A stretch of 47,982 nt of DNA from Calderihabitans maritimus (GTDB lineage: Bacteria > Bacillota > KKC1 > Calderihabitantales > Calderihabitantaceae): the NCBI RefSeq assembly GCF_002207765.1, contig NZ_BDGJ01000023.1, positions 1-47,982 on the forward strand, in the 5' to 3' direction. Made by a program: the position numbers and the translations under genes. Shown piece by piece: positions 40,319-47,982 of the stretch. A model generated the notes under the pieces. That model saw only the letters and a list, made by a program, of their open reading frames with translations. It had not been told where the DNA came from and did not search any database. Every line of letters starts with the position of its first letter. The stretch's first letter is position 1.

Positions 40319-43300
40319 GTGCTCCTGCAAGGGCTAATTCAGTTGCTACAAAAGGATAAGGAATTCCAGGTTTTACTAAGCACTATCCGTAAAGGGGTTT
40401 CCCCCCAAGTGGTCTATGGATTGCCGGATTCGGCAAAAGTCTATTTTCTGGCGACTATGATTAACAACCTGTCCCTGCCGGTCTTGGTTATAACTCCGGA
40501 CGAGGATACTGCTAAAAGGTGGGTTTCAGACTTATCCTTGTTCATATCTGAGGAAGAGGTAAGCTATTTCCCACCGCGGGAAATCTTGCCCTATGAAGTT
40601 TACGCCTATAGCCAGGATTTGCTGATCCAGCGGTTGACAGTATTGCAGAAAATAGTTTGTGGCGCAACCAAGTGCGTAGTTGTCCCCGCCAGCGCGCTTT
40701 CCACGCGGTTGGTGCCGAAGAATATTTTTGCCCAGAGCTTGATTTCTTTAAGGTTGGGAGAAACATTAGATCTTACTGAGCTAGTTGAAACTTTGGTCCA
40801 GCTGGGTTACGAGCGGGTTGATCCGGTAGAGGTGCCAGGCCAGTTTTCGGTGCGGGGAGGCATTGTCGATGTTTTCAGCCCGACTTCGAAGCAACCGGTA
40901 CGTATTGAGTTTTTTGGCGACACTATTGATTCTTTACGACTGTTTGATGTTGATACCCAGCGATCCAATATTTCGGTAGAGGAAATAACTATCTCTCCTG
41001 CCCGAGAGTTTATATTGCTGCCGGAAGCCGTCGAGCGTTCGGTGCCCGTGATTGAGAAAGAGTTGGAAGAATCAGTGCAAAAGTTGATGAAGCTGGGAAA
41101 AGGCAAGTCGGCAGCCAGGTTGCAGGAAAAGATCCGCAATTTGCTGGAAAAGCTTAAGAACGGGGTTTGGGAAGAAAGCATGGAACAATTAATCAGTTTT
41201 TTCTATTCGGAAGAACTATTGTTCCAGTATTTCCCGCGTGAACCCTTAATAGTCATAGATGAAGTCTTGCGATTGGAAGAAACCATGAAACGTTTGGATT
41301 TGGAAAGAGCCTCTGTTTATGCGGATCTCATGGAGGAAGGAGAGCTTCTTCCTTCCCAAACCCGGAATTATGTCGAATACCGGCGGTTAATGGATATAGT
41401 GGAACGATATCCGCAAATTTATTTTTCACTACTTCCTCAAAATGTAAGGACAGGCGGCGTAAAGCAGACCTTTACGGTTTCGGCTAAGTCCGTTCCGTCT
41501 TTTTCCGGCAAAGTTTCTCTGCTGGTAGAAGAATTGAAAAGCTGGCGCAACCGGGGGTACCGGATGGTCTTTTTGACCTCTGGAGACAGCCGGCAGGAAA
41601 AACTTCGGGAATATCTATGGGAACAAGATATAGAGGCTCTTAAGCCGTCAGAAGGGGTAATGATTCCTGTAGAGAGGAAGGTACTAATCTGTTCAGGGGT
41701 CCTCAGCGCAGGATTCGAACTACCCCACCTGAAGCTTGTGGTTCTGACTGATGCCGAATTGTTTGGCCAACAGAAACGGCCTGCTGCTCGTAGAACCTAT
41801 AAAAAGGGCGCTGTCGACGGTATTTCACTGACTACCCTAAAAGAGGGAGATTACGTGGTCCACGTACAGCATGGCATTGCCCGCTACCTAGGTATCCAGC
41901 AGGTGAAGGTTGGTGGCGTTGTTAAAGATTATTTTGTTTTACAGTATGCTGGGGATGACCGTCTGTACGTGCCGACAGACCAGGCCAAATTAATACACAA
42001 ATACTCGGGTGCCGAAGGACACGTACCCCGGCTGAATCGTTTAGGTGGTAATGACTGGACTAAAGTAAAAAGCAAGGTCAAAAGATCAGTAGAGGATATG
42101 GCCCGCGAATTGCTGGAATTATACGCCGCCCGGCAAACGGTGGAAGGATATGCTTTTTCACCCGATTCGGTCTGGCAGAAAGAGTTTGAAGAAGCTTTTC
42201 CTTATCAAGAAACGCCGGATCAATTACGGGCCATTGAAGAAGTAAAAAGAGATATGATGCAACCGAAGCCTATGGACCGGCTGTTATGCGGAGATGTAGG
42301 TTATGGGAAAACGGAAGTGGCAATGCGAGCAGCTTTTAAAGCTGTTTTAGATGGAAAACAAGTTGCTGTTTTGGTACCTACTACCATTTTAGCTCAACAG
42401 CATTATTATACCTTTAAAGAACGATTTTCTTCATACCCCGTGAATATTGCGGTCTTGAGTCGTTTCCGGACTCCTAAAGAGCAGCGAAAAACGATCAAGG
42501 AGCTTAGACAGGGATTAGTAGATATTGTAATTGGCACTCACCGGCTTTTATCAGAGGATGTGACGTTTAAAGATTTAGGATTGTTGATAATTGATGAGGA
42601 ACAGCGGTTTGGTGTTGCCCATAAAGAAAAACTTAAAAAGTTACGCCAGAATGTAGATGTCTTAACTTTATCGGCGACACCTATTCCGCGAACGCTCCAT
42701 ATGTCGTTGGCCGGCGTGCGGGACATGAGCGTTATAGAAACACCTCCGGAAGACCGTTACCCGGTACAAACGTATGTAGTTGAATATACCCCTCAATTAA
42801 TTCAGAATGCTATTCGGCGGGAGTTGGAGAGAAAAGGCCAGGTTTATTTTGTGCATAACCGGGTGTCGGATATAGAGCAAGTGGCTGAAAATTTGCAAAA
42901 ATTGGTACCGGAAGCGCGTATAGCTATAGCTCATGGGCAGATGAAAGAAGACAATTTAGAGGAGATTATGATGGAATTTATGGAGGGGAAATATGATGTT
43001 TTGGTTTGCACAACTATTATAGAAAACGGCCTGGATATAGGCAATGTAAATACTCTCATCGTAGATGAAGCTGATCGTTTTGGGCTTGCCCAGCTTTATC
43101 AGCTAAGAGGAAGGGTGGGGAGAACCAACCGCTTGGCTTTTGCCTATTTTACTTATCGCAAAGATAAAATACTAAATAGCGACGCAGAAAAGCGATTGAA
43201 TGCAATTCGGGAGTTTACAGAGTTTGGAGCAGGTCTTAAGCTGGCGTTGCGGGACTTGGAAATTAGGGGGGCGGGGAATATCCTGGGGCCTGAACAGCAC

Positions 43301-43873
43301 GGACACCTGCTGGCAGTAGGATTTGACCTTTACATGCAGCTTCTGGAGGAGGCGGTCCGGAAACTAAAAGGCGTTGAAGTAGTTGAAGAGAAGAAAACAG
43401 ATCCGTCCATTGAGTTGAATGTGAATGCCTATATTCCCAATGAATATATTGAAGACACGGGGGTGAAGATGGAATTTTACCGCCGGTTGACTATGGTACA
43501 AGAACCGGTTGAGGTGGAGGAGATTGCCCAAGACCTTAAAGACCGTTACGGAAACTGGCCTCCGGTGGTTGAGAATCTTTTGACCATTACCCGGATCAAG
43601 GCTTTGGCTCGTAAAATCGGGATAGAAAAGGTGGTACAGCAAGGGAAGTCGGTGATTATAAATTTTGCGGGTGAAACTTATCTTAAAGGACCAAAGTTGA
43701 TGGAGTTGGCCGGATTTTTCCCGGGTCAGCTCAGCTTTTCCAGTGCGGGTGGACTTTCTATCAGGTTGCGATTAGCCAACCTTAACCAGCAGGAAATTTT
43801 AAAGACTCTTTCCAAATTGTTATATACCCTAAATAGCTTGCACCCGGAAGAACAAGCTGATATAATTAACTAA
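40319..43873 (+). CDS. mfd: Transcription-repair coupling factor
   Basis: ATP-dependent translocase that removes stalled RNA polymerase and recruits UvrA. The order is an N-terminal UvrB-like region (FPPREILPYEVYAYSQDL; VRGGIVDVFSP), an RNA-polymerase-interacting segment (GDYVVHVQHGIARYLGI), and RecG-like helicase motifs (Walker A GDVGYGKTEVAMRA near 656, IIDEEQRFGV near 757). A TRG region (YQLRGRVGR) and the C-terminal UvrA-masking domain follow. About 1,184 residues. GTG 40319 is preferred (GGGGTG six bases upstream); GTG 40310 is an alternative. Confidence 0.96.
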   Translation: MLLQGLIQLLQKDKEFQVLLSTIRKGVSPQVVYGLPDSAKVYFLATMINNLSLPVLVITPDEDTAKRWVSDLSLFISEEEVSYFPPREILPYEVYAYSQDLLIQRLTVLQKIVCGATKCVVVPASALSTRLVPKNIFAQSLISLRLGETLDLTELVETLVQLGYERVDPVEVPGQFSVRGGIVDVFSPTSKQPVRIEFFGDTIDSLRLFDVDTQRSNISVEEITISPAREFILLPEAVERSVPVIEKELEESVQKLMKLGKGKSAARLQEKIRNLLEKLKNGVWEESMEQLISFFYSEELLFQYFPREPLIVIDEVLRLEETMKRLDLERASVYADLMEEGELLPSQTRNYVEYRRLMDIVERYPQIYFSLLPQNVRTGGVKQTFTVSAKSVPSFSGKVSLLVEELKSWRNRGYRMVFLTSGDSRQEKLREYLWEQDIEALKPSEGVMIPVERKVLICSGVLSAGFELPHLKLVVLTDAELFGQQKRPAARRTYKKGAVDGISLTTLKEGDYVVHVQHGIARYLGIQQVKVGGVVKDYFVLQYAGDDRLYVPTDQAKLIHKYSGAEGHVPRLNRLGGNDWTKVKSKVKRSVEDMARELLELYAARQTVEGYAFSPDSVWQKEFEEAFPYQETPDQLRAIEEVKRDMMQPKPMDRLLCGDVGYGKTEVAMRAAFKAVLDGKQVAVLVPTTILAQQHYYTFKERFSSYPVNIAVLSRFRTPKEQRKTIKELRQGLVDIVIGTHRLLSEDVTFKDLGLLIIDEEQRFGVAHKEKLKKLRQNVDVLTLSATPIPRTLHMSLAGVRDMSVIETPPEDRYPVQTYVVEYTPQLIQNAIRRELERKGQVYFVHNRVSDIEQVAENLQKLVPEARIAIAHGQMKEDNLEEIMMEFMEGKYDVLVCTTIIENGLDIGNVNTLIVDEADRFGLAQLYQLRGRVGRTNRLAFAYFTYRKDKILNSDAEKRLNAIREFTEFGAGLKLALRDLEIRGAGNILGPEQHGHLLAVGFDLYMQLLEEAVRKLKGVEVVEEKKTDPSIELNVNAYIPNEYIEDTGVKMEFYRRLTMVQEPVEVEEIAQDLKDRYGNWPPVVENLLTITRIKALARKIGIEKVVQQGKSVIINFAGETYLKGPKLMELAGFFPGQLSFSSAGGLSIRLRLANLNQQEILKTLSKLLYTLNSLHPEEQADIIN

Positions 43874-43909
43874 AATTAACTAATTTTAGGATAGGAAGGT
43901 TGGGAGAGA

Positions 43910-44878
43910 GTGCACAGAAGAATACTTTTGATTGGCGCTTTAATAATGGTTGTTATCTTCGCGGTTAGCGGATGCGGCAAAAGCAATGTTGTTGCTACTG
44001 TTAACGGGGAACAGATCACCCGGGATGAGCTGGACGAACGGGTAGAAAAGCTCAAGGGCATGTCTGGACATCAGGGGGCCAGTTTAGAAGGTGAAGCGGG
44101 CGAAAAATTTATAGCAGCATTAGAAAAGCAGGCGCTGGACCAACTGATTCAGGAGTTATTGATTTTTCAAGAAGCCAAAAAGCAGGGGATAAATATAGAG
44201 ACGTCGCAAATAGACGAGCATTTGGCCAAGATTAAGAGCCAGTTTCCCAGCGAAGAGATGTTCCAGCAGCTTTTGGCGCAACAGAACTTAACGGAAGAAG
44301 ATCTGAGACACTATATTCTGTTCCAGTTGACAGAAGATGCCCTGTATAAGGCTGTTACTGGAGACGTAAGTGTGAGTGAGGAAGAAGTCAAAGATTATTT
44401 TGAAAAGAATAAAGAAGATTTGGTTTCTGTCAAAGTCAGCCATATTTTAATTAAGGCTCAAGAGGGACAGGTTAGCGAAGAAGAACTGGCCAAGGCCGAA
44501 GAGAAAGCCAAGGAAATTATTGAGGAACTCAATAACGGAGCTGATTTTGCAGAACTGGCCAAGAGCAAGTCTGAAGATGAGAAATCTAAAGAGGCTGGCG
44601 GCTTGATAGATATATACTTTACCAGAAACGATACTAGGCTGGTTAGGGAATTTGTGGAAGGGGCTTTCCTTTTAGCCGAGGAAGGAGATTTTAGTAAAGA
44701 ACCGGTGCAGAGCCCCTATGGGTATCACATCATAAAACTGGAAGATAAGAAAGATACTTTAGAAGAATTGGAAGGGGATATTGAAACTCGTCTTTTGGCC
44801 CAAAAGAAAAATGAAGTATTCAACGAGTTTTATGAGAAGTTGCAGAAAGAGGCGGAAATAGAGAAAAATTTAGAGTAA
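43910..44878 (+). CDS. Peptidyl-prolyl cis-trans isomerase lipoprotein (PrsA/SurA-like)
   Basis: An extracytoplasmic foldase of 322 residues. A lipoprotein signal with lipobox VSGC at about residues 20-23 is followed by a SurA-N-like helical region. A parvulin (PpiC) domain then spans about 175-275 (VKVSHILIKAQEG, GADFAELAKSKSEDE, SPYGYHIIKLED). It would anchor outside the membrane after processing by Lgt (gene at 26021). GTG start with GGGAGAGA. The gene lies between mfd and spoVT and ends at a strong terminator. Confidence 0.9.
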   Translation: MHRRILLIGALIMVVIFAVSGCGKSNVVATVNGEQITRDELDERVEKLKGMSGHQGASLEGEAGEKFIAALEKQALDQLIQELLIFQEAKKQGINIETSQIDEHLAKIKSQFPSEEMFQQLLAQQNLTEEDLRHYILFQLTEDALYKAVTGDVSVSEEEVKDYFEKNKEDLVSVKVSHILIKAQEGQVSEEELAKAEEKAKEIIEELNNGADFAELAKSKSEDEKSKEAGGLIDIYFTRNDTRLVREFVEGAFLLAEEGDFSKEPVQSPYGYHIIKLEDKKDTLEELEGDIETRLLAQKKNEVFNEFYEKLQKEAEIEKNLE

Positions 44879-44885
44879 GTCGAAG

Positions 44886-44923
44886 AAGTTCCTGGTCAGA
44901 CTGATGTAACCAGGAACTTTTTT
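44886..44923 (+). terminator. Terminator of the PPIase gene
   Basis: AAGTTCCTGGT (44886-44896) pairs with ACCAGGAACTT (44909-44919), then a T-run. Confidence 0.94.
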
Positions 44924-44944
44924 GTTAGCTCAATGGAAAATAAT

Positions 44945-44974
44945 GAATAATTGCACTTAAAGCGCTATATACTA
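44945..44974 (+). promoter_or_regulatory. Candidate sigma-G-type promoter of spoVT
   Basis: GAATA (44945-44949), 18 bp, TATACTA (44968-44974), near the sigma-G pattern GHATR-N17/18-CATNHTA except for the first -10 base. spoVT is a sigma-G gene in B. subtilis. Confidence 0.42.
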
Positions 44975-45036
44975 AGAGTGAAAAACAGGTAAACGTTTCA
45001 ACTTCATGTTTTTTTAAGAAGGAGGGAAAACGGGTA

Positions 45037-45600
45037 ATGAAGGCAACAGGGATCGTACGGCGAATTGATGATCTGGGTAGAGTAGTTATTCCTAAAGAGA
45101 TACGCAGAACCTTAAGGATTCGAGAAGGAGACCCGTTGGAAATTTTTGTAGATCGTGAAGGAGAAGTGATTTTGAAAAAATACTCTCCTATCGGTGAGTT
45201 AGGTGATTTTGCTAAAGAATATGCAGATTCACTGTATGAAGCAATAGGGCATATCGCGTTGATAGCTGATCGGGACAACATCATTGCTGTAGCGGGTGCG
45301 TCGAAAAAAGAGTTTTTGAACAAGCCTATCGGGGCTGCGGTTGAAAAAGTTATGGAGGACCGTAAAGCGGTAATTATTAATGACCCTGGCGAGCATGCTT
45401 ATTGTCGCGGGTGCCTAATCGAAAACGAAGAGGATAGTTGTAAGTTTACAGCGGAGGTTATAGCACCCATTATTGCCGAGGGGGATCCCATTGGGGCTGT
45501 TATCTTATGTTCCAGAGATCCTAACGTTAAAATGGGAGAAATGGAACTGAAACTGGCGGAAACGGCAGCAGGCTTTTTGGCCAAACAAATGGAACAATAA
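45037..45600 (+). CDS. spoVT: Stage V sporulation transcriptional regulator SpoVT
   Basis: Forespore regulator that adjusts sigma-G-dependent genes. The N-terminal AbrB-like DNA-binding domain (KATGIVRRIDDLGRVVIPKE) is followed by a GAF-like C-terminal domain (IGHIALIADRDNIIAVAG; IAEGDPIGAVILCSR). The 187 residues are close to B. subtilis (178). GAAGGAGGG precedes the ATG. It is a monocistronic unit between two terminators. The abrB at 6390 shares the DNA-binding domain only. Confidence 0.96.
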   Translation: MKATGIVRRIDDLGRVVIPKEIRRTLRIREGDPLEIFVDREGEVILKKYSPIGELGDFAKEYADSLYEAIGHIALIADRDNIIAVAGASKKEFLNKPIGAAVEKVMEDRKAVIINDPGEHAYCRGCLIENEEDSCKFTAEVIAPIIAEGDPIGAVILCSRDPNVKMGEMELKLAETAAGFLAKQMEQ

Positions 45601-45602
45601 AC

Positions 45603-45627
45603 AGTGGCGCTTAGCGCCGCTTTTTTT
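45603..45627 (+). terminator. Terminator of spoVT
   Basis: AGTGGCGC (45603-45610), TTA loop, GCGCCGCT (45614-45621), T7; one G-U pair. Confidence 0.9.
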
Positions 45628-45642
45628 GTTATGTAATGCCCC

Positions 45643-45671
45643 TTGCTAACCTTTGGTGTTGCTGTTAAAAT
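45643..45671 (+). promoter_or_regulatory. Sigma-A-type promoter of yabN
   Basis: TTGCTA (45643-45648), 17 bp, TAAAAT (45666-45671), 40 bp before the yabN start. Confidence 0.6.
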
Positions 45672-45711
45672 GAGGGCGAAAGTTAAGAACGGGTAGTTTG
45701 AGGAGGTAAAA

Positions 45712-47223
45712 ATGAAAAAAGTAATCCAAGTTGTTGGATTGGGACCGGGAGCACCTGAACAGCTTCCGCTAGGAGTACTTAAGATATTAAGAAGCGGCGC
45801 CGAAGTTTTCCTACGTACGGAAAAACATCCTACGGTGAATTTTTTGCGCCAAGAAGGAATTCCTTTTTCCACTTTCGATTATTTGTATGAAACTAAAAAA
45901 ACTTTCGAGGAGATTTATTCTTCTATTGTCTCCTTGCTGCTGGAACGAGTCCTGGTAGTATCGGCAGGCGAGATTGTTTATGCCGTACCGGGTAATCCTC
46001 TCGTGGCCGAAAAATCGGTCGAACTCCTCATGCAGGAAGCGCGCCGGAAGAAAATTGAAGTGTTCGTGACCCCAGCAATGGGTTTTGTAGAGGCAGTTTG
46101 TTCGGCTCTAAAAATCGACCCTATAGGAGGTATAAAAGTTTTAGACGGCTTGGCTTTGAAACCGCAAGATCTGGATCCTACGAGCGGCCTGCTTATTGCT
46201 CAGGTATACAGCCGGCACGTAGCCTCAGAGGTCAAACTAACTCTTATGGAAGTATTTTCAGATGAATGCAGGATTAAGGTGGTTAAGGCAGCGGGGATTC
46301 CAGGAGATGAAAAAATAGAGGAGATTCCGTTGTATGAATTGGACAGGCTGCCGTGGATTGACTATCTCACTACGGTGTATGTTCCCCCTGCTCGGGAAAA
46401 AATAAAACCCAGAACTGTTTATCCCTTAGATTCTTTGGTGGAAGTTATGGCCCGTCTGCGTAGTGAGGACGGTTGTCCCTGGGATCGAGCCCAGACACAC
46501 GAATCTCTTAAACGCTATTTAATTGAGGAAACTTACGAAGTTATAGAGGCTATCGAAGAAGAGAATATGCATAAATTATGTGAGGAATTGGGAGACTTAC
46601 TACTGCAAATAGTTTTCCATACCCAACTGGCGACGGAAAGAGATTTTTTTGATATTAATGATGTTATCAGAGGAATTGTAGCTAAGATGATTCGCCGGCA
46701 TCCCCACGTTTTTGGAGATGTGAAGGCGGACACTCCTGATGAAGTAAGACGCAACTGGGAAAATATCAAACAGGAAGAACGTGGCCCAGAAAAAAATAAT
46801 TTTATCCTTAATGTTCCCCGAGGATTACCGGCATTAATAAGGGCAGAGAAGGTACAAAATAAGGCGGCAAAAGTGGGTTTTGATTGGCCCGACGTAGAAG
46901 GGGTGTGGAAAAAGATTGAGGAAGAAATAGAAGAATTTAAGGAAGCTATAAATAGCGGCGACCGGAAGAAGATTTATCATGAACTCGGTGATCTCTTATT
47001 TGCGGTAGTTAACGCCGCCCGTTTCTTGGCGGTTGATCCTGAGGAAGCTCTGCATAGTACTACCAAGCGTTTCATCCAGCGGTTTTCCTACATGGAGGAA
47101 CAAGCCCGCCGGCGAGGGAAAAGGCTTGAGAACATGACTCTGGAGGAAATGGATGCCCTTTGGGAAGAAGCCAAGCGAAATCAGGGATTCAGCACAAAAA
47201 ATTCCCATAAAATATTGGTTTGA
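45712..47223 (+). CDS. yabN: Tetrapyrrole methylase-MazG nucleotide pyrophosphohydrolase fusion (YabN)
   Basis: 503 residues. The N-terminal SAM-dependent tetrapyrrole-methylase-like domain (about 1-225) contains [15 protein letters not shown] and [17 protein letters not shown]. The C-terminal half has two MazG-type units: [37 protein letters not shown] and [10 protein letters not shown]...[10 protein letters not shown]. MazG hydrolyses NTPs, including damaged ones. The substrate of the methylase half is unknown, although the fusion is universal in spore formers. GAGGAGG precedes ATG 45712. The position after spoVT matches Bacillus, without yabM. Confidence 0.94.
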   Translation: MKKVIQVVGLGPGAPEQLPLGVLKILRSGAEVFLRTEKHPTVNFLRQEGIPFSTFDYLYETKKTFEEIYSSIVSLLLERVLVVSAGEIVYAVPGNPLVAEKSVELLMQEARRKKIEVFVTPAMGFVEAVCSALKIDPIGGIKVLDGLALKPQDLDPTSGLLIAQVYSRHVASEVKLTLMEVFSDECRIKVVKAAGIPGDEKIEEIPLYELDRLPWIDYLTTVYVPPAREKIKPRTVYPLDSLVEVMARLRSEDGCPWDRAQTHESLKRYLIEETYEVIEAIEEENMHKLCEELGDLLLQIVFHTQLATERDFFDINDVIRGIVAKMIRRHPHVFGDVKADTPDEVRRNWENIKQEERGPEKNNFILNVPRGLPALIRAEKVQNKAAKVGFDWPDVEGVWKKIEEEIEEFKEAINSGDRKKIYHELGDLLFAVVNAARFLAVDPEEALHSTTKRFIQRFSYMEEQARRRGKRLENMTLEEMDALWEEAKRNQGFSTKNSHKILV

Positions 47224-47291
47224 AAGCAGGAGATTGTTATAAATTGGCGAATATTGCTAAACGAAAACTAATTTTTACAGGAGGGATTGAG

Positions 47292-47567
47292 TTGAACAAA
47301 ACAGAACTTGTCAGCAGCGTTGCAGAAAAAACCGATCTAACTAAAAAAGATGCAGAAAAAGTGGTTAATGCAGTTTTAGGGAGTATCGAAGAAGCGCTCT
47401 CCAGAGGTGAAAAGGTACAATTGGTTGGTTTTGGTACCTTCGAAGTTAGGGATAGAGCTGCACGTACCGGCCGCAATCCTCAGACTGGTGAAGAAATTCA
47501 AATACCCGCCACACGGGTTCCTGTCTTTAAGGCTGGTAAAGCTTTAAAAGAAGCTGTGGCCAAGTGA
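47292..47567 (+). CDS. hup: DNA-binding protein HU
   Basis: Histone-like dimeric DNA-bending protein of 91 residues. [20 protein letters not shown] and [21 protein letters not shown] are the HU signature; the DNA-intercalating proline lies in [16 protein letters not shown]. The frame is open back to 47220, inside the yabN stop, but the TTG at 47292 with AGGAGGG upstream gives the exact HU N-terminus. An HU gene here, between yabN and the S4 protein, is typical of clostridia and not of Bacillus. Confidence 0.95.
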   Translation: MNKTELVSSVAEKTDLTKKDAEKVVNAVLGSIEEALSRGEKVQLVGFGTFEVRDRAARTGRNPQTGEEIQIPATRVPVFKAGKALKEAVAK

Positions 47568-47591
47568 AATATAGGAAAATTAAAGTGCGGA

Positions 47592-47625
47592 AGTCGGGTT
47601 CGTATTTAGCGAACCTGATTTTTTT
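47592..47625 (+). terminator. Terminator of hup
   Basis: AGTCGGGTTCG (47592-47602) pairs, with wobbles, with CGAACCTGATT (47610-47620), then a T6 run. Confidence 0.85.
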
Positions 47626-47647
47626 CTTCAGGAGGTTTTAGGAAAAT

Positions 47648-47890
47648 ATGCGTTTGGACAAATTTCTTAAATGCTCCCGCCTAATAAAGAGGCGGACTTT
47701 GGCTAAGGAATTTTGCGCTGCCGGCAGGGTGCAACTGAACGGCAAGGTTGCCAAGCCCGGGGCGGCAGTTAAAGAGGGCGATATTCTGCTAATTGATTAT
47801 GGCACCAGGAAATTAAAAGTGGAGGTTTTGTCTACTTCGCCGCTGGATAAAAAGGATAGCGCCGGCCAGGCTTACCGTATAATAGACTAA
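47648..47890 (+). CDS. rqcP: S4-domain ribosome quality-control factor RqcP
   Basis: 80 residues, almost entirely an S4 RNA-binding domain (MRLDKFLKCSRLIKRRTLAK, GRVQLNGKVAKPGAAVKEGD). RqcP (YabO, Hsp15-like) works with RqcH in adding alanine tails to nascent chains on stalled 50S subunits. AGGAGG is 12 bases before ATG. The position after yabN (here with hup between) is conserved. The remaining 92 bp of the window (47891-47982) hold no gene I can support. Confidence 0.94.
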   Translation: MRLDKFLKCSRLIKRRTLAKEFCAAGRVQLNGKVAKPGAAVKEGDILLIDYGTRKLKVEVLSTSPLDKKDSAGQAYRIID

Positions 47891-47982
47891 CAAATTTTGT
47901 TACTTATAACTCATCTTTGACAGTTAATCTTCAAAATCAATGACCCGACAACCGGAAACCCTTGAAATGACTGGGTTGCATT

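Noticed and set aside
45399-45872. Minus-strand ORF of 157 codons across spoVT and the start of yabN
   Set aside because: Crosses the spoVT terminator and the yabN promoter in antisense; no start signal.
47891-47982. Possible CRISPR leader or repeat at the right edge
   Set aside because: Only 92 bases with one partial inverted match (ACCC/GGGT); no repeated unit is visible, and no cas gene is in the window.

Overview
The window is chromosomal DNA from an endospore-forming, probably anaerobic Firmicute (Clostridia in the broad sense). Evidence for this: an rRNA operon ending at the left edge; spore genes (yabG, ypeB-sleB, spoVG, spoVT, a Spo0E-like gene, SPOCS-LysM and SleB proteins); a T-box upstream of metG; promoters of sigma-A, sigma-H and sigma-E type; many GTG/TTG starts; and an electron-bifurcating type FixABCX set. 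Species cannot be read from the sequence alone.

The backbone follows the Bacillus subtilis yaaO-to-yabO order closely: yaaO-like decarboxylase, tmk, holB, ricT (yaaT), yabA, yabB, rsmI, abrB, metG, tatD (yabD), yabE, rsmA, yabG, veg, ispE, GntR regulator (purR position), spoVG, glmU, prs, rplY (ctc), pth, mfd, spoVT, yabN (mazG) and rqcP (yabO), with an HU gene next to rqcP. The main departures are insertions. About 15 kb sits between veg and ispE. A lone LysM-SleB gene lies between rsmA and yabG. A decayed GH26 glycosidase lies in front of ilvA. A PRC-barrel gene lies between prs and rplY, and a small PrsW-like membrane protein lies between pth and mfd.

Region by region: 1-350 holds the 5S rRNA end, two terminators and a promoter. 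351-6278 is a plus-strand nucleotide, replication and translation operon. 6281-7066 holds minus-strand abrB with Spo0A-box-like sites, then the metG T-box. 7105-12441 is metG to rsmA plus a YkuK-like gene. 12442-15085 holds a tiny ORF, LysM-SleB (minus), a frame-interrupted yabG, and veg behind tandem promoters. 15159-22157 carries a CAP protein, a trypsin-fold protease, ypeB-sleB (minus), three small probable spore-layer genes and a SPOCS-LysM protein. 22225-25666 is fixABCX. 25691-26767 holds a Spo0E-like gene and lgt. 26856-29980 (minus) holds a stand-alone glutamate-synthase-like FMN protein, an ANTAR response regulator and an L,D-transpeptidase. 30119-39743 is ispE to pth. 39808-47890 is the PrsW-like gene, mfd, a PPIase lipoprotein, spoVT, yabN, HU and rqcP.

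The observations most worth checking are: a terminator between the ANTAR regulator and the glutamate-synthase-like gene whose 5' arm is overlapped by a hairpin with an AxxGxx hexaloop, a candidate antitermination switch; the -1 frame interruption of yabG at A-runs; two Spo0A-box-like sites just downstream of the abrB promoter; a sigma-H-like promoter overlapping a Spo0A box before the Spo0E-like gene; the four-motif 126-residue PrsW-like protein; two tiny ORFs with strong Shine-Dalgarno sites; and the 4-bp duplication that kills the GH26 gene.
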